A stretch of DNA of 64,000 nt from Alphaproteobacteria bacterium MarineAlpha11_Bin1 (GCA_002937455.1 PTJZ01000013.1:1-64000), one strand, 5' to 3'; positions 55,594 to 64,000 are shown, counted from the first letter of the stretch. The notes: generated by a model from the sequence alone, not told the origin. Numbers and translations are program-made.

Positions 55594-56046
55594 TCAGGAC
55601 ATATTGTCCAGATTGCTTATAACCTGTTCGGGATGGTCCGCCGGTGTCACCTCTTCATATGTGACGGCGACATGTCCGTCCGGCCCGATCAATACTGATT
55701 TGCGTGGTGATCGGGCATTATCAATTTCAGAAACGCCGAATGCGATGGATGCAGCGCCATCTTCATCACTCAACAAGTCGTAGGGAAAAGAGAATTTATC
55801 GCGAAACGCACCGTTAACCGACGGGCTATCATATGAAATACCGACTATCGAGGCGTTACGGTCTTCGAAGTCTTGGATTCTATCACGGAACCCGTTGCCC
55901 TCTATGGTTCAGCCAGGTGTATCGGCTTTGGGGTACCACCAGAGCAAGACATAGCGACCGGCGAAATCGTCTTTTTTCACCGTCTTTCCGTCCTGGTTCG
56001 GGAGGCTGAAATCCGGCGCGTTGAGCCCGGCGGCTATTAATGCCAT
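55594..56046 (-). CDS. Peroxiredoxin with selenocysteine (UGA) at the peroxidatic position
   Basis: From ATG 56046 (GGAGAA nine bases upstream) to TGA 55594-55596, 150 codons, with one in-frame TGA at codon 46 (55909-55911). Before it the protein reads APDFSLPNQDG and LLWWYPKADTPG; after it TIEGNGFRDRIQDFE, then VGISYDSP and SPRKSVLIGPDG. This is the complete BCP/AhpC-TSA fold. The TGA replaces exactly the Cys of T-P-G-C-T, the peroxide-reactive residue. Five residues later, where 2-Cys BCPs have the resolving Cys, stands Asn, so a one-Cys/Sec mechanism is expected. No other frameshift or stop occurs. A SECIS-like hairpin follows. It reduces H2O2 or organic peroxides in the cytoplasm. The alternative is a nonsense mutation hitting the catalytic codon by chance. 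Confidence 0.75.
55885..55911 (-). promoter_or_regulatory. Putative bacterial SECIS element with UGA codon
   Basis: On the minus strand the UGA (55911-55909) is followed by 17 bases and then a hairpin ACGG-GUU-CCGU (55895-55885) with a three-base loop starting with G. Bacterial SECIS elements known from SelB recognition have a short upper stem, a small loop with G in its first two bases, and about 16-37 bases between UGA and loop, so the fit is good. A competing pairing, GAACC with GGUUC, is also possible. Confidence 0.5.
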
Positions 56047-56166
56047 TCAGATTTTCTCCATTATAGGTATCGTAGATACCAAGTTTAGCACTTGACCATG
56101 AGACTCTACATAGTCTTGAGAAAAAATATTCAAAACGCCAAGTATTTGGCAAACCGATCCGGTCAT

Positions 56167-56349
56167 TTAAACGAAATCGGGTTCGCTGCGTTTCCGGCAA
56201 CGCAGACACAGGCGGTTGTGCCAACCTTCGCTAGCAAATTTTTCGCCGCAAGACATACAGTTGCGGTCTGTAGGTACATCACTTACAGCACGATGATCCA
56301 TTACTAGTTCTTCGGCTTCCAGCGAGCTTGTGTTCGATTCGCTCATCAA
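56167..56349 (-). CDS. Small zinc-ribbon protein
   Basis: 60 residues. The C-terminal half carries C-x2-C ... C-x2-C (NCMSCGEKF and RLCLRCRKR), a compact zinc knuckle, preceded by an acidic N-terminus. Small proteins of this look (CGKxFxSxxxxNRLCxxC) are common, uncharacterised, in Alphaproteobacteria. It lies 120 bases upstream of the selenocysteine peroxiredoxin on the same strand and might share its transcript. Confidence 0.6.
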   Translation of the reverse strand: MMSESNTSSLEAEELVMDHRAVSDVPTDRNCMSCGEKFASEGWHNRLCLRCRKRSEPDFV

Positions 56350-56757
56350 ATGGCTCCCTTTTACTACTCGATTACGATGTAATCGTCGGTTGTCCCAACC
56401 ACCCTCTCGGTGGCACTATATCTTTACGCACATAGGCGAATTACCTGGCGTAATTCCGCGTTATTTCAACACCCTTACATTGAGTATCCGGCTTCGGAAA
56501 CTTCAGTGTCAGCGGTTTTTACTTTGGGATTTTTATCCCATATTTGCCCACACAAGCGGCAAATAGACCTTCCATTCGGTTAGGTATGTGGCGAGTGTTG
56601 ATCCCCGCTATCATCAATTCCCTAACACACGCACCTTTTAGCATAAAATCGCCCAAAAAGGGTAGAAAATCCTTATACCCACATGGCATCGGCTGATAAA
56701 TTCATAGAGCTGGGAGAATCGCCGTAAATTGCAGCTGTTCGGGCGACTAAAGCGTTT
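56350..56757. other. Intergenic region
   Basis: 408 bases between the zinc-ribbon gene and the GlcG/HbpS-like gene. Apart from the small minus-strand ORF listed separately, no gene or RNA is recognised. Confidence 0.5.
56519..56644 (-). CDS. Possible small ORF
   Basis: 41 codons from ATG 56644, or 31 from ATG 56614, which has AGGGAA close upstream. The text (GINTRHIPNRMEGLFAACVG, KYGIKIPK) reads protein-like with a basic C-terminus. It might be a small protein or the end of a lost gene. The family is unknown. Confidence 0.2.
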   Translation of the reverse strand: MLKGACVRELMIAGINTRHIPNRMEGLFAACVGKYGIKIPK

Positions 56758-57180
56758 CTAAAAGGACATACTCGACGGGATTGCTGCGATAGCGGCGGCC
56801 GCCACCTCGCGATCCTGCTCCCCTGTGCCTGATCCTACGCCAACACCGCCGATACAGTGACCGTCGACAATAATCGGCAGGCCGCCAGGTAGGTTAATCC
56901 GTTGGCCGTCGGTGCCAATCGCCAGTTTTATGTCGACACCTTCCATCAGGCCACCCGAAGGATCGCCATAACAGGCGGCTGTGCGGGCCTTACGTATAGA
57001 TGTCTCCATAGACATATGAAAAGCACCGTTCATACGAATGAATGCTAGCAGGTTGCCACCATTATCCACGATTGAAATACACTGAGGCTGGTTCATCTCT
57101 GCCGCCTTCGTTATACCTGCGTTCAGTGCAGTTAGAGCACCTTCATGTGTGAGTTTCAGAAACTGTTCTGTTTCGGCCAT
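56758..57180 (-). CDS. GlcG/HbpS family protein
   Basis: 140 residues from ATG 57180, with GGAGG ten bases upstream. It has the heme-degrading/HbpS-like fold: ALNAGITKAAEMNQPQCISIVDNGGNLLAF, the basic helix SIRKARTAACYG, and the glycine-rich end LPIIVDGHCIGGVGVGSGTGEQD, which is the family signature. Members bind heme, cobalamin or organic acids, or assist glycolate or diol pathways. It stands alone on the minus strand. Confidence 0.85.
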   Translation of the reverse strand: MAETEQFLKLTHEGALTALNAGITKAAEMNQPQCISIVDNGGNLLAFIRMNGAFHMSMETSIRKARTAACYGDPSGGLMEGVDIKLAIGTDGQRINLPGGLPIIVDGHCIGGVGVGSGTGEQDREVAAAAIAAIPSSMSF

Positions 57181-57385
57181 AATGTCATCCTCCATTACAA
57201 ATGATTGTCAGTTGTCCACCAGCTTCAGCGCTGTGCGACCATAGGATCTTTTTCACGGTGAGTTAACAGTGAGTGGTGATTTTTAGACCTAATACAGCCT
57301 AATCAAAGAGATGCAAGGCGCGACACTGAGAGCCTTATAAATAACACAGTTCACTCAAAAGTCTGTGTCTACTTCCATCCAAATT

Positions 57386-58600
57386 CTACCCTGCACCGAC
57401 AAACCGTGGATTTTCAATTGGCCGGTCGTCAATACACCAGTGAATAAGCGCGGCCCCAGCCGACAGCCCGATCGCTAGCCACCACGCTGCATCGTAAGTT
57501 CCAAAGACGTCGTAAAATAACCCGCCCAGGTAAACGCCAGCGAAAGCACCCAACTGATGGCTCAGAAAGACAATAGCGAACAAGGTTGATATGTACCTCG
57601 GACCAAAAATCTGTGCGACGATCCCGCTGGTTAAGGGCACGGTTGATAGCCATAAAAGTCCCAGAATTGCGCTAAACCCAAGGACCGTTATCTCGTTAAC
57701 CGGCAAGTAGATAAAAACTAAAAACAGTAAACCACGCGCCAAGTACAACTGGCCCAAGAGGTTTCTTTTTCGCCATTTTCCTCCGGCCCAGCCCGCGATA
57801 ATAGTACCGAAAAGATTGAATAGCCCGATTACGCTTATAGCAGCCGTCGCGAGCCATGCGCCAGCTCCTGTATCCGTAAGATACTTGGGTAAATGTGTGC
57901 CGACGAATTGGACTTGGAAGCCGCAGACGAAAAATCCCATGACCAACAGCCAGTATCCATGGTGACTGCTCGCCTTCTTCAGGGCTCCCCCGAGGCTTTC
58001 CTTATCAGGCTCGGAGAACGCGATATCACCTGCCCGTCTCATAGAATAAGCCAGCGGAACAGAGACGAACGCGATAATAGCTAGTCCTAAAATTCCACCC
58101 GACCAGCCAAACCCCTCGATGAGCCCCATGCTGGTCAGAGCAAAAGTGAATTGTCCGGCAGATCCGCCTGCGGTAACTATTCCTATCCAAAGCGTTCGTG
58201 AGTTTTCAGGGGCAATTCGGCCGACTATACCCAGTGGCAGGGTCAGCCCAACCCCTGATGCACCGATACCGACTATAAGACCCGCGGAAAGGAACATTGT
58301 TTCTGGAGTCACTGAAACCGAAATCAGTGCGAGCCCCGCGGCGTATAGAGCTGCGGCCAGAGTAATCACTGTCGTTGGCCGCATCCAGCGGTCGGCTAAT
58401 GCACCGGTAAAAGGCGCCGCAAACCCCATCACGAGATTTTGTGCCGCAATAGCTATGGCGAACTCGGTGACACCCCAATTAAGATCTTTGCTAATTGGTT
58501 CCAGAAAAAGCCCAAAACTTTGTCGAGACCCATTTGCAATAAGCACAACTGCCGTAGCAGCGAAAAGTATATATACCTGGGAACGATAGAAATCTTTCAT
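57386..58600 (-). CDS. MFS transporter (OxlT/monocarboxylate-like)
   Basis: 404 residues, twelve predicted helices. It starts DFYRSQVYILFAATAVVLIA and follows the oxalate/formate- and monocarboxylate-carrier pattern with NGSRQSFGLFLEPISKDLNW, ALADRWMRP (motif A) and a second-half GWAGGKWRKRN. Transport of an organic acid is likely. It is a single gene; RmuC follows on the same strand upstream. Confidence 0.86.
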   Translation of the reverse strand: MKDFYRSQVYILFAATAVVLIANGSRQSFGLFLEPISKDLNWGVTEFAIAIAAQNLVMGFAAPFTGALADRWMRPTTVITLAAALYAAGLALISVSVTPETMFLSAGLIVGIGASGVGLTLPLGIVGRIAPENSRTLWIGIVTAGGSAGQFTFALTSMGLIEGFGWSGGILGLAIIAFVSVPLAYSMRRAGDIAFSEPDKESLGGALKKASSHHGYWLLVMGFFVCGFQVQFVGTHLPKYLTDTGAGAWLATAAISVIGLFNLFGTIIAGWAGGKWRKRNLLGQLYLARGLLFLVFIYLPVNEITVLGFSAILGLLWLSTVPLTSGIVAQIFGPRYISTLFAIVFLSHQLGAFAGVYLGGLFYDVFGTYDAAWWLAIGLSAGAALIHWCIDDRPIENPRFVGAG

Positions 58601-58659
58601 TTAAACCGATTCTGGATCGTGAGGCCGCATCAATGTCAATTTAGTTAGCTATATCGCAA

Positions 58660-59811
58660 TTAGCCATTGCCCTGTTCAAGCCGATGAATTTCTGCTCCCG
58701 CTGTGATTTTATCCCCTTCTTTGAGCTCACCAAGTTCAATCAACTCGATCTTCTCTCCCCTACTCTTAACCTTATTGGTCGAAGTGCGGATCTTGCTGAT
58801 ATCCTCCTGCGCTTGACGGAAATGAACCTGTAATTTGTCGACCCGGTCATCAATACGGGCTACGTCAACTAATAACTTGCGTACTTGCGACTGGATGACG
58901 CCCGCTTGTTCCTGCATAGAAGCATCCTTTAACACTGCACGAACGGTATTTAGTGTTGCCATCAGAGTTGTTGGTGACACGATCCAGACCCGAGCGCGGT
59001 AAGATTTTTCGACGGTTTCTGGATGGTTGGCATACAACTCTGCATAAACCGCTTCTGACGGTAGAAACATCAATGCTGACTCCGCCGTTTGACCCGGGAT
59101 GATATATCGGTCCGCTATATCGTGGACATGTTTGAGCACATCCGTGGCGAACGCCCGTGACGACTTTATGCGTCCGGCCTCATCTTTAGCAGCGCGTAAC
59201 GCATGATAGCTCTCAAGCGGGAATTTTGCATCGATCGCGATGGCGCCCGGCGGGTTAGGTAGGTTTAGAACACAGTCGGCGCGTTTATTATTGCTGAGGG
59301 TTTTCTGAAATTCGTATGCTGACGGCGGTAAAGCTGCTCTGACCAAGTCTTGTAGTTGTATTTCTCCAAATGCACCGCGTGCCTGCCGATTGGTCAAAAC
59401 GTCCTGAAGCTGAACCATCTGTGCCGACAGGTCGGTGATGTTTTTCTGCGCCGCATCTATCACTGCGAGTCTTTCTTGGAGTTTCGCCATTGTCTCTGAA
59501 GATTTCGTATTAGTCTTCTGAAGCGTGTCTCCAACCCGTTTGGTGACGTCTGCAAGACGTTCTTCTAGCGTCTTCGTGATCGCTATTTCCTGGTTCTGTA
59601 GTCGTTCTGACAGTGCTTTCTGGCTGGCTGCGTCCGCTTCAGCGATCTGTGACAATCTGCCGGCAAGTTCTATCTGTTGGGTGGTGAGTCGTTCTGCTGT
59701 TCGTGTAATCTCTTCGGAAATATTTCGCGAGTTGCCCCGCAGTAGAACCAATGCGACAAACGCCAAAGATCCAATGGCAACGACCACCGCAATAAATGTC
59801 ACTGACTCCAT
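58660..59811 (-). CDS. rmuC: DNA recombination protein RmuC
   Basis: 383 residues from ATG 59811; a GTG at 59859 would add 16. An N-terminal membrane anchor (VTFIAVVVAIGSLAFVALVL) is followed by a long coiled coil (about 30-140) and the RmuC nuclease-like core with GAFGEIQLQDLVRAALPPSAYEFQKT, DCVLNLPNPPGAIAIDAKFPLE and PGQTAESALMFLPSEAVYAEL. It limits inversions and helps process damaged DNA. It is divergent from def, with 73-120 bases between depending on the start. Neither start has a good ribosome site. Confidence 0.9.
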   Translation of the reverse strand: MESVTFIAVVVAIGSLAFVALVLLRGNSRNISEEITRTAERLTTQQIELAGRLSQIAEADAASQKALSERLQNQEIAITKTLEERLADVTKRVGDTLQKTNTKSSETMAKLQERLAVIDAAQKNITDLSAQMVQLQDVLTNRQARGAFGEIQLQDLVRAALPPSAYEFQKTLSNNKRADCVLNLPNPPGAIAIDAKFPLESYHALRAAKDEAGRIKSSRAFATDVLKHVHDIADRYIIPGQTAESALMFLPSEAVYAELYANHPETVEKSYRARVWIVSPTTLMATLNTVRAVLKDASMQEQAGVIQSQVRKLLVDVARIDDRVDKLQVHFRQAQEDISKIRTSTNKVKSRGEKIELIELGELKEGDKITAGAEIHRLEQGNG

Positions 59812-59932
59812 AGGAAAGAACGTATCACGAACTTCTCCGAATCGGCTGATCGTCGACACTTTTAAGTCACGCTTGACCCTGTGGAACCGAAAGCATACCT
59901 AATTCCAACTGAAAACTAAGGATTTCGATACT

Positions 59933-60469
59933 ATGGCATTAATGCCTATTATCACCGCCCCTGATCCGAGACTGAAAAAAGTCTCTCATCCGGTCGAATA
60001 TGTTGATGATGGCGTACGCCGTCTGATGGACGATATGCTTCAGACAATGTATGCGGCACCCGGTGTGGGGCTGGCGGCACCCCAAGTCGGTGTTCTAAAA
60101 CGGGTCATCGTAGTCGATGTAGCCCGCGCGGATGGGAAGCCGCAGCCGATACGCCTCGCAAATCCCCAGATAGTTGACGCCTCCGATGAATTATCTGCGT
60201 TCGAGGAAGGTTGTTTGTCATTACCCGAGCACTTTGCGGAGGTTAAGCGACCCGACATGGTGCGAATAAGTTACCTCGACTACGAAAACAAGATTTGCGA
60301 GAGGGATATGGATGGGTTTCTCGCAAAGTGTATTCAGCACGAGATTGATCATCTCGATGGTGTGCTTTTCGTTGATCATATCTCAGGCCTCAAGCGCAGC
60401 ATGATAATGCGAAAACTAACCAAGCTGAAAAAAATACGCGCCGATTCGAGAGCCAAAGCGGGCGTCTGA
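59933..60469 (+). CDS. def: Peptide deformylase
   Basis: 178 residues. All three metal motifs are visible: GVGLAAPQVG, EGCLSLPEH and CIQHEIDHLDG. It removes the formyl group from N-terminal Met of new proteins. AAGGAT lies nine bases before ATG 59933. It is first gene of def-fmt-truA, 11 bases before fmt. Confidence 0.96.
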   Translation: MALMPIITAPDPRLKKVSHPVEYVDDGVRRLMDDMLQTMYAAPGVGLAAPQVGVLKRVIVVDVARADGKPQPIRLANPQIVDASDELSAFEEGCLSLPEHFAEVKRPDMVRISYLDYENKICERDMDGFLAKCIQHEIDHLDGVLFVDHISGLKRSMIMRKLTKLKKIRADSRAKAGV

Positions 60470-60480
60470 GGGTACCCGCC

Positions 60481-61389
60481 GTGCGAGTTATATTCATGGG
60501 AACTCCCGACTTTGCAGTCCCCGCGTTGTCGGAGATTCTCGCCGCTGGTCATAACGTAGTCTGCGTCTATTCTCAGCCACCCCGTCCCGCTGGACGGGGC
60601 TATAATGAGCGGCCATCGCCTATTCAGGCATTAGCAGAATCTCTGGGTCTCAAAGTCCGATGTCCAACAAACCTAAAAAATACGGCCGCGTTGGACGAGT
60701 TCACTCAGATGAATGCTGACGTAGCCGTCGTTGCCGCCTATGGTCTTATTCTTCCCCAGCCATTCCTCCGCGCCCCTAGGCTCGGTTGTCTAAACATACA
60801 TGCCTCGTTACTACCGAGATGGCGCGGCGCAGCACCCATCCAGCGCGCAATTCTTGCTGGAGATACAGAGACTGGCATCACGATCATGCAGATGGATGAA
60901 GGCCTCGATACCGGGCACATGCTGGCGACCCAGTCCTTGCCGATAAGTTCAACCACCACAACATCCGATCTTCATGACGTACTATCGGAAATCGGTGGCC
61001 GCCTGATTGTCGATACTCTATCGGGGAACCACCCGACCCCGGTACCACAACCGAAAATTGGCGTCACTTATGCCCCGAAACTTGATCGCAGTGAGGGTCG
61101 TATTGACTGGACGAAGGATGCAGCTGATCTTGACAGGTGGGTGCGTGCACTAAACCCTTGGCCCGGTGTCTGGTGTGAACACAACGGCCAACGCTTACGC
61201 ATCCTGGCAGCTGTCCCGGAAACTGGGGGGACCGCTCCCCCTGGGACAGTTGTAGCGGAACCCCTGACTATAGCTTGCGGTAAGGGTGCGCTGGCCATAA
61301 CTTCGGTCCAACGCTCGGGAAAATTGGCAATGTCTGCGGAAGATTACCTCAGGGGCAACCCTGCACCGTTCGGGGTTGTTTTCACATGA
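60481..61389 (+). CDS. fmt: Methionyl-tRNA formyltransferase
   Basis: 302 residues, start GTG 60481. VIFMGTPDFAVPALSEIL opens the Rossmann half; the formyl-THF site is LNIHASLLPRWRGAAPIQRAI, with QMDEGLDTGHML, and the C-terminal OB-like domain holds RIDWTKDAADLDRWVRALNPWPG. It formylates initiator tRNA, using 10-formyl-THF from FolD (53946). The stop overlaps truA by four bases (ATGA). Confidence 0.96.
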   Translation: MRVIFMGTPDFAVPALSEILAAGHNVVCVYSQPPRPAGRGYNERPSPIQALAESLGLKVRCPTNLKNTAALDEFTQMNADVAVVAAYGLILPQPFLRAPRLGCLNIHASLLPRWRGAAPIQRAILAGDTETGITIMQMDEGLDTGHMLATQSLPISSTTTTSDLHDVLSEIGGRLIVDTLSGNHPTPVPQPKIGVTYAPKLDRSEGRIDWTKDAADLDRWVRALNPWPGVWCEHNGQRLRILAAVPETGGTAPPGTVVAEPLTIACGKGALAITSVQRSGKLAMSAEDYLRGNPAPFGVVFT

Positions 61390-62153
61390 TCCGCTGGAAG
61401 CTGACTGTTGAATATGATGGAGGGTCTTATGTCGGTTGGCAACGGCAAGAGAACGGTCGGTCGATACAGCAATCTATGGAAGAGGCTGTTTTTCATTTCT
61501 GCGGAGAGGAGACGCGGGTGCATGGAGCCGGGCGGACTGATGCCGGTGTGCATGCGATGGGCCAAGTAGCGCATGTCGACATAAAAAAACAGGCCAGTGC
61601 GCACACCATTCGAGAAGCACTGAACGCTCATATGAGGAACGAGCAAATCGTCGTTACCGACGCGGTCCAGGTAATGCCTAATTTTCATGCCCGGATTTCC
61701 GCAGTGAGAAGAACATACCTTTACCGCATTTTGAACAGGCGCCCGCGCCCGACATTGGAGGCCGGCCGAGTTTGGCATGTACCGTTACCGCTGGACACGA
61801 AGGCTATGCACGCTGCGGCACAGGCTCTAGTCGGCCGCCACAACTTCACGAGCTTTCGAGCTGCGATGTGTCAGGCCAAATCACCGGTTCGGACAATTGA
61901 AGAATTGAGCGTAATCCGGAAGGGTGATGAAATTCAGATACACGTGCGGGCACAATCATTTCTGCATCATCAGATCCGAAACTTTGCGGGCTCTTTGGAG
62001 TTAGTCGGGTCTCGTAAATGGACAGCTGCTGATTTGTTAGCAGCTTTGGCAGCTGAAGACCGATCAGCTGCCGGGCCCACTGCACCGCCGGACGGCCTTT
62101 ATCTTGTTGAGGTTGAATACCCCAATATGGATAGTAGTCAGGCGCCGGAATAA
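61386..62153 (+). CDS. truA: tRNA pseudouridine(38-40) synthase
   Basis: 255 residues. The catalytic aspartate is in HGAGRTDAGVHAMGQVAHVD; WKLTVEYDGGSYVGWQRQ, FLHHQIRNFAGSLELVG and the C-terminal LYLVEVEYP are the other family blocks. It makes pseudouridine in the anticodon arm. It ends 16 bases inside the convergent membrane-protein gene. Confidence 0.96.
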   Translation: MIRWKLTVEYDGGSYVGWQRQENGRSIQQSMEEAVFHFCGEETRVHGAGRTDAGVHAMGQVAHVDIKKQASAHTIREALNAHMRNEQIVVTDAVQVMPNFHARISAVRRTYLYRILNRRPRPTLEAGRVWHVPLPLDTKAMHAAAQALVGRHNFTSFRAAMCQAKSPVRTIEELSVIRKGDEIQIHVRAQSFLHHQIRNFAGSLELVGSRKWTAADLLAALAAEDRSAAGPTAPPDGLYLVEVEYPNMDSSQAPE

Positions 62154-62722
62154 TCGGTGTAGAAAGACTGTATTAAAATCTTGAGGCATAGAGCCAATAC
62201 GAAATCTATGGAAACCACTATGAGAGCAGCGCTCGCCCGTATTTCTAGAGTCATGGTTGCAATGTAACCCTGATAAAATAGGATCGTGATTATTGCTATC
62301 AGACTCACGAATCCGGCAAGCTGTGCAGGTACAATCCCAGTCGTAATCAGGGTGGTTACGGATAGAAAAAGTAGCACCTGCAGTATGATTGACCAGTTCC
62401 AAGCCGCGACAAACCGATAGTACCGATCGAACCGGTTCAGAGTGTCTGTAAATGATATCATGATCAGAGGAAAGATTACCCAACCGATCACATATGCAGT
62501 CGACTCCACTATCACAATTCTTGCACCCGAGACGTTAACGGGCCGTTCCACGAAATTTTGTGACACCAGTAGAATGTATGCGGGTAGAGCGATCAGTGCC
62601 GAATAAAATGATCGCCAGAATGCTTTCGGAGTATTTTCGAAATAGTCCACCGCGTTGCGCTTGAACTTCGCAAATTGATAGGCCCCGTATATTGAAAGAA
62701 AGACCTCACGGCTGGAAATCAT
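62138..62722 (-). CDS. Conserved membrane protein, unknown function
   Basis: 194 residues with about five hydrophobic segments ([83 protein letters not shown]). The N-terminal 35 residues are cytoplasmic and polar ([20 protein letters not shown]). The style is like Yip1-type integral proteins seen beside dapE in Rhodospirillales, but I cannot name a family. The start overlaps the dapE stop by four bases (ATGA). Confidence 0.7.
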   Translation of the reverse strand: MISSREVFLSIYGAYQFAKFKRNAVDYFENTPKAFWRSFYSALIALPAYILLVSQNFVERPVNVSGARIVIVESTAYVIGWVIFPLIMISFTDTLNRFDRYYRFVAAWNWSIILQVLLFLSVTTLITTGIVPAQLAGFVSLIAIITILFYQGYIATMTLEIRASAALIVVSIDFVLALCLKILIQSFYTDYSGA

Positions 62723-63885
62723 GATTCAGTCGGAGCTAAGTTCGCAAAATATTTCGATAATATCGCCGTATAAATATCTGTCAGGTCGCGGATATCCGCG
62801 ACGGCGATGCGTTCATCTACCTTGTGCATAGTATGGCTTACTAAACCAAATTCAGCCACGGGGCAGAAATCCTTTATAAATCTCGCATCCGACGTTCCAC
62901 CCGACGTGCTGAGTGCCGGAGAATTACCAGTGGTTTCTTCTACGGATTTTGCGATCAACGAGCTAAATTCCCCAGGCGGTGTCAAAAAGGCCTCGCCTGA
63001 CACGGTAATATCCAGCTCGTATTTCCCTCCCTCGGCGTCACACTGTTCTCTTAGCCATCGAGTCAGGCTTTCACCGGTGTGGAGGTCGTTGAAACGAATA
63101 TTGAAACCGGCCGACACGGACGCGGGGATGACGTTCGACGCTGGATTCCCTGTGTCGATCGTCGTTAGCTGGAGGTTTGATGGCTGGAAATAATCAGTGC
63201 CCTTGTCAAGTTCGTATGAGGAAATTGCATCAAGCATCTTTATCAGTCGTGGCAGAGGATTTTCCGCCAGGTGCGGATAGGCAGTGTGTCCTTGCACACC
63301 CATGACCGTTAGTTGCCCAGTAAGGCTCCCACGACGGCCAATTTTGACCATATCACCCAACTTATCAGGATTGGTAGGCTCTCCCACTAGGCAGACGTCG
63401 ATAGCCTCGCCCTGCTTTGCCATCCAATGCAGAATTTTTTTGGTACCGTTGATGGCGGGCCCTTCCTCGTCGCCGGTTATTAGGAGGCTGATTGAACCCT
63501 GCACATCGCTATCCGCGAGCAACCGGCTGACTGCTTCGACAAATGCGGCGATAGACCCTTTCATATCGGTCGCACCTCGTCCGAAGAGAAAACCGTCGAT
63601 GATCTCTGCACCGAATGGATCCACTGACCAAGCTTCGAGATTACCCAATGGCACGACATCGGTATGGCCGGCGAAACAAAAGTTGGGGGAAGAATCCCCG
63701 AGTCGGGCGTAAAGATTGTCAACTTCCGGAGATTCCGTGTCCGAGAAAAGCAGTCGATGACAGGTAAAGCCCATCTCCTCCAACGCCGTTTGCAATACGC
63801 CCAGCGCGCCTGCATCCTTCGGCGTTACGCTTGGGCAGCGGATCAAATTTCGGGCAAGTTCAACTGCGTCAACGATGATCTTCAG
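62719..63885 (-). CDS. dapE: Succinyl-diaminopimelate desuccinylase, probable non-AUG start
   Basis: Up to 388 residues. The M20 metal motifs are [11 protein letters not shown] (His, Asp), [11 protein letters not shown] (two Glu) and the C-terminal [11 protein letters not shown]. Conserved text starts [15 protein letters not shown], before any ATG; a TTG at 63846 would cut into it. The frame opens 15 bases before a CTG at 63885, which overlaps the dapD stop as CTGA; an ATC at 63879 is six bases after GAGGGA. I use CTG 63885, uncertainly. The enzyme makes LL-diaminopimelate for lysine and peptidoglycan. Confidence 0.9.
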   Translation of the reverse strand: MKIIVDAVELARNLIRCPSVTPKDAGALGVLQTALEEMGFTCHRLLFSDTESPEVDNLYARLGDSSPNFCFAGHTDVVPLGNLEAWSVDPFGAEIIDGFLFGRGATDMKGSIAAFVEAVSRLLADSDVQGSISLLITGDEEGPAINGTKKILHWMAKQGEAIDVCLVGEPTNPDKLGDMVKIGRRGSLTGQLTVMGVQGHTAYPHLAENPLPRLIKMLDAISSYELDKGTDYFQPSNLQLTTIDTGNPASNVIPASVSAGFNIRFNDLHTGESLTRWLREQCDAEGGKYELDITVSGEAFLTPPGEFSSLIAKSVEETTGNSPALSTSGGTSDARFIKDFCPVAEFGLVSHTMHKVDERIAVADIRDLTDIYTAILSKYFANLAPTES

Positions 63886-64000
63886 TCCCTCAATAGATCG
63901 TTAATAGAGGTCTTTGAACGTGTCTGCTCGTCAACTTGTTTAACGATGACCGCACAGTAAAGGCTCGGCCCATCGCTACCATCGGGTAGATTTTTTCCCG
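63882..64000 (-). CDS. dapD: Tetrahydrodipicolinate N-succinyltransferase, partial (C-terminus)
   Basis: The last 38 codons are inside the window; the rest lies beyond its right edge. The text [20 protein letters not shown], then TSINDLLRD, is the typical C-terminal end of DapD. Stop TGA is at 63882-63884. DapD adds succinyl to tetrahydrodipicolinate; DapE, next in line, removes it two steps later. Confidence 0.9.
   Translation of the reverse strand, partial: GKNLPDGSDGPSLYCAVIVKQVDEQTRSKTSINDLLRD

Noticed and set aside
55594..56046. Peroxiredoxin as a plain pseudogene or sequencing error
   Set aside because: A random nonsense change hitting exactly the catalytic codon, with the rest intact and a SECIS-like hairpin in place, is less likely than selenocysteine. 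It is not excluded.
55883..56224. Minus-strand 113-residue ORF over the peroxiredoxin 5' part
   Set aside because: It is a shadow frame of the peroxiredoxin; it has no protein-like motifs.
1..64000. Insertion sequences, prophage, CRISPR arrays, defence systems, riboswitches
   Set aside because: No transposase, integrase, cas gene, direct-repeat array or known riboswitch core was recognised on reading; the WYL regulator has no defence genes beside it.

Overview
The window looks like a chromosomal piece of an alphaproteobacterium, probably near the Rhodospirillales and probably free-living or marine. The reasons are the conserved run rmuC / def-fmt-truA / dapE-dapD at the right end, an IalB-family periplasmic protein, an alphaproteobacterial-type SpoU RNA methyltransferase, yggT-folD and argG. 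The genus cannot be told from the sequence alone. No insertion sequence, prophage, CRISPR array or rRNA gene is visible; one tRNA gene, tRNA-Ala(CGC), is present.

Layout. 0-4 kb: gene remnants, a flavodoxin-fold FMN reductase coupled to a small membrane protein, a WYL regulator divergent from an unknown gene, and a frameshifted MFS fragment. 4-29 kb: a catabolic island with a 2-hydroxyacid dehydrogenase, two zinc-less quinone oxidoreductases, a TauD dioxygenase, two ACMSD-type amidohydrolases plus the stub of a third, two UbiD decarboxylases, a rhodanese, a metallo-beta-lactamase-fold hydrolase, an XRE regulator, a TPR/2-oxoglutarate oxygenase fusion, a PyrK/PyrD-like flavoenzyme pair, two AMP-forming acid-CoA ligases, an FAD monooxygenase, an Acr3 arsenite exporter, an ABC-F ATPase, a GST and an orphan substrate-binding protein. 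The mix suggests CoA activation, flavin-dependent ring oxidation or reduction, and prenyl-FMN decarboxylation of an aromatic or heteroaromatic acid. The PyrD-like protein has lost several residues that bind orotate, so it probably acts on something else.

30-39 kb: an M17 aminopeptidase, a low-molecular-weight phosphatase, and six EamA/DMT transporters on two divergent strands around a pterin-4a-carbinolamine dehydratase, followed by a broken SDR gene. A seventh DMT gene is coupled to argG at 52.7 kb. 39-50 kb: an RND efflux pair whose adaptor carries two EF-hands, a sirtuin, the SpoU methyltransferase, IalB, an MFS carrier, a MetE-C-like protein and a PaaK-like ligase. 50-64 kb: mostly housekeeping genes (rlmN, argG, folD, yggT, tRNA-Ala, rmuC, def, fmt, truA, dapE, dapD).

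The most striking single observation is at 55594-56046 on the minus strand. A full-length peroxiredoxin reading frame is interrupted only by one in-frame TGA, exactly at the peroxidatic cysteine (T-P-G-U-T). A small hairpin 17 nt downstream has the geometry expected of a bacterial SECIS. I read it as a selenocysteine peroxiredoxin that ordinary gene callers would truncate or call a pseudogene.
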